A stretch of DNA of 64,000 nucleotides from Rubrimonas cliftonensis (GTDB lineage: Bacteria > Pseudomonadota > Alphaproteobacteria > Rhodobacterales > Rhodobacteraceae), in contig NZ_FNQM01000001.1 in the NCBI RefSeq assembly GCF_900107585.1, forward strand, positions 372,001 through 436,000, given 5' to 3'. Under the pieces are notes generated by a model. The model ran no database searches. It worked only from the letters and a program-made list of their open reading frames with translations, and was not told the DNA's origin. The position numbers were made by a program, and so were the translations under genes. Of the stretch, positions 60,925 through 64,000 are shown piece by piece (the stretch's first letter is position 1; each line of letters opens with the position of its first letter).

Positions 60925-61808
60925 GTCCGCGCCCTCATCTGCTCCCGCCGCCAGACATAGAGGCCGGACCCGACGATGATCGCCGCACCGGTGACGGTCC
61001 ACAGGTCCGGCGCGTCGCCGAAGAACAGGTAGCCCCAGAGCGCGGCGAACATCAGCGACGCGTAGGTGAAGGGCGCGATGGCCGAGGCCGGCGCCGTGTT
61101 GAACGCGACGATCAGCAGCCACTGGCCGACGGAGCCCACGCCCGCCATGCAGACCATCACCATTGCGTCGGCCCATGTCGGCGTGGTCCAGACGAAGGGA
61201 ACCATCGCGCTCGCCACCACGGCCCCGAGCGTCGCGGTGTAGAGCAGCGTCGTCAGGTGGCTCTCGTCGCGGCCCAGAAAGCGCGTGGCGATGGAGTAGC
61301 CGGCGAACAGCAACGCGGCGAGCAGCGGCAGCAGGGCGGCCGGCTGGAACACGTCAGCCCCCGGCCGGACGATGATGAGCGCGCCGATGAAGCCCACCGC
61401 CACGCCCGCCCAGCGGCGCGGCCCGACCTGCTCGCCCAGCACCAGCGCCGCGAGCGCGGTGATCGCCAGCGGGGCGGTCTGGAAGATCGCGGTCGCGTCG
61501 GCCAGCGGCATCGTCGAGAAGGCGAAGAAGCCGCAGAGGGTCGCCGAGAACAGCATCGCCGAGCGGATGATCTGAAGCCTGAGATGTCGCGTGCGCGCCA
61601 GCGTCGCGATCCTCGGGCTGACGACGATCGCCACGAGCGTCGCCTGACCGGCGTAGCGCGCCCACACAACCTGCAGCGGGTCGTAACGCGCCATCAGCCC
61701 CTTCGCGACCGCGTCCATCGAGGCGAAAAGCGCCATCGCGAGGATCAGGAGCGCCGCCCCGCGCGCCTCGTGGGGCAGCGCTGCGAAGCGCGAGGCGATG
61801 ACGGTCAT
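60921..61808 (-). CDS. DMT/EamA family transporter
   Basis: The 295-residue protein has ten hydrophobic helices in two EamA repeats (LLILAMALFASMDAVAKGLM in the first; VVASAMVPFVWTTPTWADAM and VAFNTAPASAIAPFTYASLM in the second). Members export amino acids, metabolites or drugs. It is coupled by overlap to the acyltransferase, although a functional link is not obvious. Confidence 0.85.
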   Translation of the reverse strand: MTVIASRFAALPHEARGAALLILAMALFASMDAVAKGLMARYDPLQVVWARYAGQATLVAIVVSPRIATLARTRHLRLQIIRSAMLFSATLCGFFAFSTMPLADATAIFQTAPLAITALAALVLGEQVGPRRWAGVAVGFIGALIIVRPGADVFQPAALLPLLAALLFAGYSIATRFLGRDESHLTTLLYTATLGAVVASAMVPFVWTTPTWADAMVMVCMAGVGSVGQWLLIVAFNTAPASAIAPFTYASLMFAALWGYLFFGDAPDLWTVTGAAIIVGSGLYVWRREQMRART

Positions 61809-61870
61809 GGTCCCTCGAAGGCAGGGGGCTTTGAACAGGGTCGCGGGCCGAAGGGTCGGCGCCGCGGTCG

Positions 61871-62497
61871 TCAGGTCTGCGGGACGGCCACGCCGATCAT
61901 GCAGTCGCGCGTCACGAGCCCGGCGAGCCTCTCGGCGGGCCAGCCATCCGTGCCCTCCGGCCGTCGCGGCACAACGAGATAGCGCATGTCCGCGGTGCTG
62001 TCGTGGACGCGCACGGCGACGCCCTCGGGCAGTCTCAGCCCGAACTCCGCCAGCACCGCCCGAGGCTCGCGCACGGTGCGGGAGCGATAGGCGCGCGACT
62101 TGTACCAGTCCGGCGGCAGACCCAGCAGGTTGCGCGGATAGCAGGAGCAGAGCGTGCAGACGACGACGTTGTGCGTCTCGGCGTCGTTCGCCACCGCGAC
62201 GAGCTTCATGGCCTCGACCTCGACGCCCATCTCGCGGCAGGCGGCGGAGCCGTCCGCGATCAGGCGGTCGCGGAAGGCGGGGTCGGTCCAGGCGCGGGCC
62301 ACGACGCGCGCCCCGACGGCGGGGCTGCGCGCGTCCATCCGCGTGACCTGCGCCGCGATCTCGGCGGGCGTGGTCACGCCCTTCTCGACGAGGAGCTCGC
62401 GCACCGCGATCTCCATGCGCCGCCAGTAGGTCAGCCGGTCGTCGGCGTCGGCGGGCGGCGCGTGGTCATGGTCGGTCTCATGGCCGTCATGCGGCAT
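61871..62497 (-). CDS. nthA: Nitrile hydratase alpha subunit, cobalt type
   Basis: The alpha subunit holds the metal site of nitrile hydratase (nitrile to amide). The 208-residue product has the metal-binding VCTLCSCYPRNLLGLPPDWY with Cys114, Cys117, Ser118 and Cys119; Thr115 points to the cobalt-type enzyme. Family blocks RSRTVREPRAVLAEFGLRLP and RYLVVPRRPEGTDGW follow. The N-terminus is His-rich (HDGHETDHDHAPP), possibly metal-handling. It overlaps the beta C-terminal gene by 11 bp. A thiocyanate-hydrolase-like role is an alternative. Confidence 0.9.
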   Translation of the reverse strand: MPHDGHETDHDHAPPADADDRLTYWRRMEIAVRELLVEKGVTTPAEIAAQVTRMDARSPAVGARVVARAWTDPAFRDRLIADGSAACREMGVEVEAMKLVAVANDAETHNVVVCTLCSCYPRNLLGLPPDWYKSRAYRSRTVREPRAVLAEFGLRLPEGVAVRVHDSTADMRYLVVPRRPEGTDGWPAERLAGLVTRDCMIGVAVPQT

Positions 62498-62837
62498 CTG
62501 CGGGCTCCAGCCAGTGTTCGTAGAGCTCCACGTCGAGCGTGTCCTGCGCCGCGCCGGCGCCCCACAGCGCGGCGAGCGCGAAGCGCACGCGGTAGAGCGG
62601 CAGGGCAGGCAGGCCGTCGCGCCGCGCCGCGAGTTCCTCGGGGTTGGGAAACGCGCCGCAGACGCGCTCCACGCGCCCCGTGCGGCCGCGGATGTACCAC
62701 GGCGTCCGGATATGGCCCGGGCCGTCACGAAAGCTCACCTTCACCGCGTCGCCCGGCGAGAACCGGGGGCGCCCTGCGGGATAGGGCGGCGGCGGCGCCG
62801 GGCCGACCTCGGGAAGCGCCTCAGCCCGCGGCGCCAT
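62487..62837 (-). CDS. Nitrile hydratase beta subunit, C-terminal domain
   Basis: The 116-residue product corresponds to the SH3-like C-terminal half of the beta subunit: FSPGDAVKVSFRDGPGHIRT, PWYIRGRTGRVERVCG, LYRVRFALAALWGAGAAQD and the end DVELYEHWLEPA. The N-terminal half is coded by the next gene upstream. The ATG at 62837 overlaps the end of that gene; an in-frame ATG at 62855 adds six basic residues. Confidence 0.88.
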   Translation of the reverse strand: MAPRAEALPEVGPAPPPPYPAGRPRFSPGDAVKVSFRDGPGHIRTPWYIRGRTGRVERVCGAFPNPEELAARRDGLPALPLYRVRFALAALWGAGAAQDTLDVELYEHWLEPADAA

Positions 62838-63201
62838 CGAGCGACGCCTCCGCATAGCTGTCGCCGCGCGCCGCGACCTCGGCCATCTTCGCGCCCAGCT
62901 CGTCGGCGGTGAAGGCTCCGGCGTCCACGAGGTTGCGCGCCACGGCGCTCATCCAGCGCTCGTAATAGGTCATGCTCTCGAAGGCTTCCGGGCCCATCTC
63001 CTCCAGCGCGCGGCGCAGGCCGTCGACCGTGAAGAGGCCCTTGTTGGAGCACAGCACCATCAGGGCGTCCACCCGCTTCTCCCACAGGGCGAAGTCGTGT
63101 TCCGCGCGCGGCACGGGGCCGGCGGCGTCGCCGCCCATGTCGTGCCAGCTTCGGCCCAAGTCCGGGCGTGCGTCTGGGCGTGGGTCTGATGCGGTGCTCA
63201 T
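62821..63201 (-). CDS. Nitrile hydratase beta subunit N-terminal domain / accessory protein
   Basis: The 126-residue product matches the helical N-terminal half of nitrile hydratase beta: WHDMGGDAAGPVPRAEHDFA, WEKRVDALMVLCS, DGLRRALEEMGPEAFESMTY and YERWMSAVARNLVDAGAFTA. Short stand-alone forms are also annotated as accessory proteins. Order N-part, C-part, alpha with overlaps at each join indicates one unit and a three-subunit enzyme, as in thiocyanate hydrolase and toyocamycin nitrile hydratase. No dedicated cobalt chaperone was seen. Confidence 0.82.
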   Translation of the reverse strand: MSTASDPRPDARPDLGRSWHDMGGDAAGPVPRAEHDFALWEKRVDALMVLCSNKGLFTVDGLRRALEEMGPEAFESMTYYERWMSAVARNLVDAGAFTADELGAKMAEVAARGDSYAEASLDGAAG

Positions 63202-63327
63202 GGCGCTGAGGCTACCGTGCGGAAACGCCGCTGTCGATGCGCGCCGCGCCCCGCGGACGCGCTATGTTGAGGGCGCGGCCGGTTCGGAGAACGCGACGGC
63301 CGCCAGAGAGAAACCGGAGGAAACAGT

Positions 63328-63750
63328 ATGCGCAGAACGCCCATCGCAGCCCTTCTCGCCGCCGCGCTCGCCTGCCCGGCGCTCGCTCAGGACACGCCGG
63401 CCCCGGCGGGCGCCGAACTCACGATCCTCTCCCCGCAGGACGGCGCGACGGTGTCGAGCCCCGTCACGGTGATCTTCGGCCTTTCCGGCATGGGCGTCGC
63501 GCCGGCGGGGGTGGAGCGCGAGAACACCGGCCACCACCACCTGCTCATCAACGCTGCGCTGGAGGGCGACGCGCTGCGCGAGCCGATCCCGGCCGACGAG
63601 AACCACCGCCATTTCGGCGGCGGCCAGACCCAGACGACGCTTGAGCTGGCGCCGGGCGAGCACCGTCTTCAGCTCGTCCTCGGCGACTGGGCGCATGTGC
63701 CCCACGAGCCGCCGGTGCTGTCCGCGCCGATCACCATCACCGTCGAGTAG
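63328..63750 (+). CDS. DUF4399 secreted protein
   Basis: The 140-residue product has a signal peptide (MRRTPIAALLAAALACPALA, cut near AQD) and the DUF4399 body: ILSPQDGATVSSPVTVIFGL, the His-rich ENTGHHHLLIN and PADENHRHFGGGQTQTTLEL, and HRLQLVLGDWAHVPHEPPV. The many His residues suggest metal binding in the periplasm; function unproven. Single gene, divergent from the nitrile hydratase genes. Confidence 0.85.
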   Translation: MRRTPIAALLAAALACPALAQDTPAPAGAELTILSPQDGATVSSPVTVIFGLSGMGVAPAGVERENTGHHHLLINAALEGDALREPIPADENHRHFGGGQTQTTLELAPGEHRLQLVLGDWAHVPHEPPVLSAPITITVE

Positions 63751-63813
63751 GTCGGCTCGACGCCGCGGCGACGCGGCATATCTCGTACCGCGTCGTCAAT
63801 TCGGGAGGACTCC

Positions 63814-64000
63814 ATGACATCCGCCTTCAAGATCCTCGCTGCAGCCGCCGCGCTGCTGAGCCCCCTCGCCGCCGCGGCCGACATGCTCGACGGGCGTGGC
63901 CTCGCCCGCGCCCAGCACGGGGTGGTCGGGGCGCCCGTCGACGTTGGGATACCCGCGCCGTCGTCGCCGCGCGTCTTCATCCTCAACCTGCATGACGGCA
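63814..64000 (+). CDS. Secreted protein, truncated by the window end
   Basis: A strong GGGAGGA precedes the ATG at 63814. The 62 residues seen comprise a signal peptide (MTSAFKILAAAAALLSPLAA, cut near AAAD) and the start of the mature part (MLDGRGLARAQHGVV, then PSSPRVFILNLHDG). No stop is reached. Too little is visible to name a family. Confidence 0.6.
   Translation, partial: MTSAFKILAAAAALLSPLAAAADMLDGRGLARAQHGVVGAPVDVGIPAPSSPRVFILNLHDG

Noticed and set aside
1-64000. tRNA or rRNA genes, prophage or insertion sequences
   Set aside because: No cloverleaf-like segments, rRNA blocks, integrase, transposase or phage structural genes were recognised by reading; a covariance-model scan would be needed to exclude a tRNA fully.

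Overview
The window is GC-rich, gene-dense bacterial chromosome, most likely from an alphaproteobacterium of the Rhodobacterales type. The evidence is an flgE-flgK-flgL-flgI flagellar block, an lpxC-bamD-recN block, a PhaR/PhaA/PhaB/PhaC polyhydroxybutyrate set, a ccmE/ccmF/ccmH cytochrome c maturation set, and a GAAC-N7-GAAC LexA box of the alphaproteobacterial type. No rRNA, tRNA, CRISPR array, prophage or insertion sequence was recognised. Most genes are housekeeping and tightly packed, and several neighbours share ATGA or GTGA stop/start overlaps.

Layout. 1-5006: end of a flagellar operon (hook, two hook-filament junction proteins, P-ring). 5045-7161: a TerB-like protein, a DUF2177 membrane protein and a solitary cytosine-5 DNA methyltransferase. 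7255-11537: a two-gene RND efflux pump. 11559-15100 (minus): recN, bamD, lpxC. 15326-16719: DUF952 protein and pyrD, whose end overlaps an opposing membrane-anchored EEP-family gene. 17651-20528: phaB, phaA (minus) and the regulator phaR. 20570-24271 (minus): hsp33, pyrG, secG and a small membrane protein. 24409-25110: a LexA box and an ImuA-like gene without imuB or dnaE2 beside it. 25298-28942: a GST, arfB, a YgfZ-like protein, an SDR-like protein and a TPR protein.

28956-34865 is a putrescine-type uptake and oxidation locus. The ATPase and binding protein are read leftward. A PuuB-like oxidase, permease H, a small periplasmic TPR protein and permease I are read rightward as one chain. 34882-40407 (minus) holds an HDAC-family deacetylase, glnE, a PaaG-like isomerase and a class I polyphosphate kinase 2. 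40474-46226 is a cytochrome c maturation block (ccmH, ccmF, ccmE) followed by a BrkB-like protein and argC. It is interrupted between ccmF and ccmE by an unrecognised gene on the opposite strand. 46323-51699 holds a lysozyme-inhibitor-like protein, an acyltransferase, an amino-acid oxidoreductase, a BASS-like transporter coupled to a creatininase-family amidohydrolase, and a DUF488 protein. A 13-bp tandem repeat lies before phaC (51993-53840).

53966-64000: a small lipoprotein, a hemolysin III protein, an alaC-like aminotransferase, a compact restriction-modification pair (BglII-type nuclease and MT-A70 methyltransferase) wedged directly against hom, then glpX, an LpxL-like acyltransferase, a DMT exporter, a three-gene cobalt-type nitrile hydratase with a split beta subunit, a DUF4399 protein and a truncated secreted protein. 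The points that most deserve a second look are the SOS-controlled solitary ImuA, the TPR protein coupled inside the polyamine transporter, the orphan gene splitting the ccm genes, and the restriction-modification pair fused by overlap to hom.
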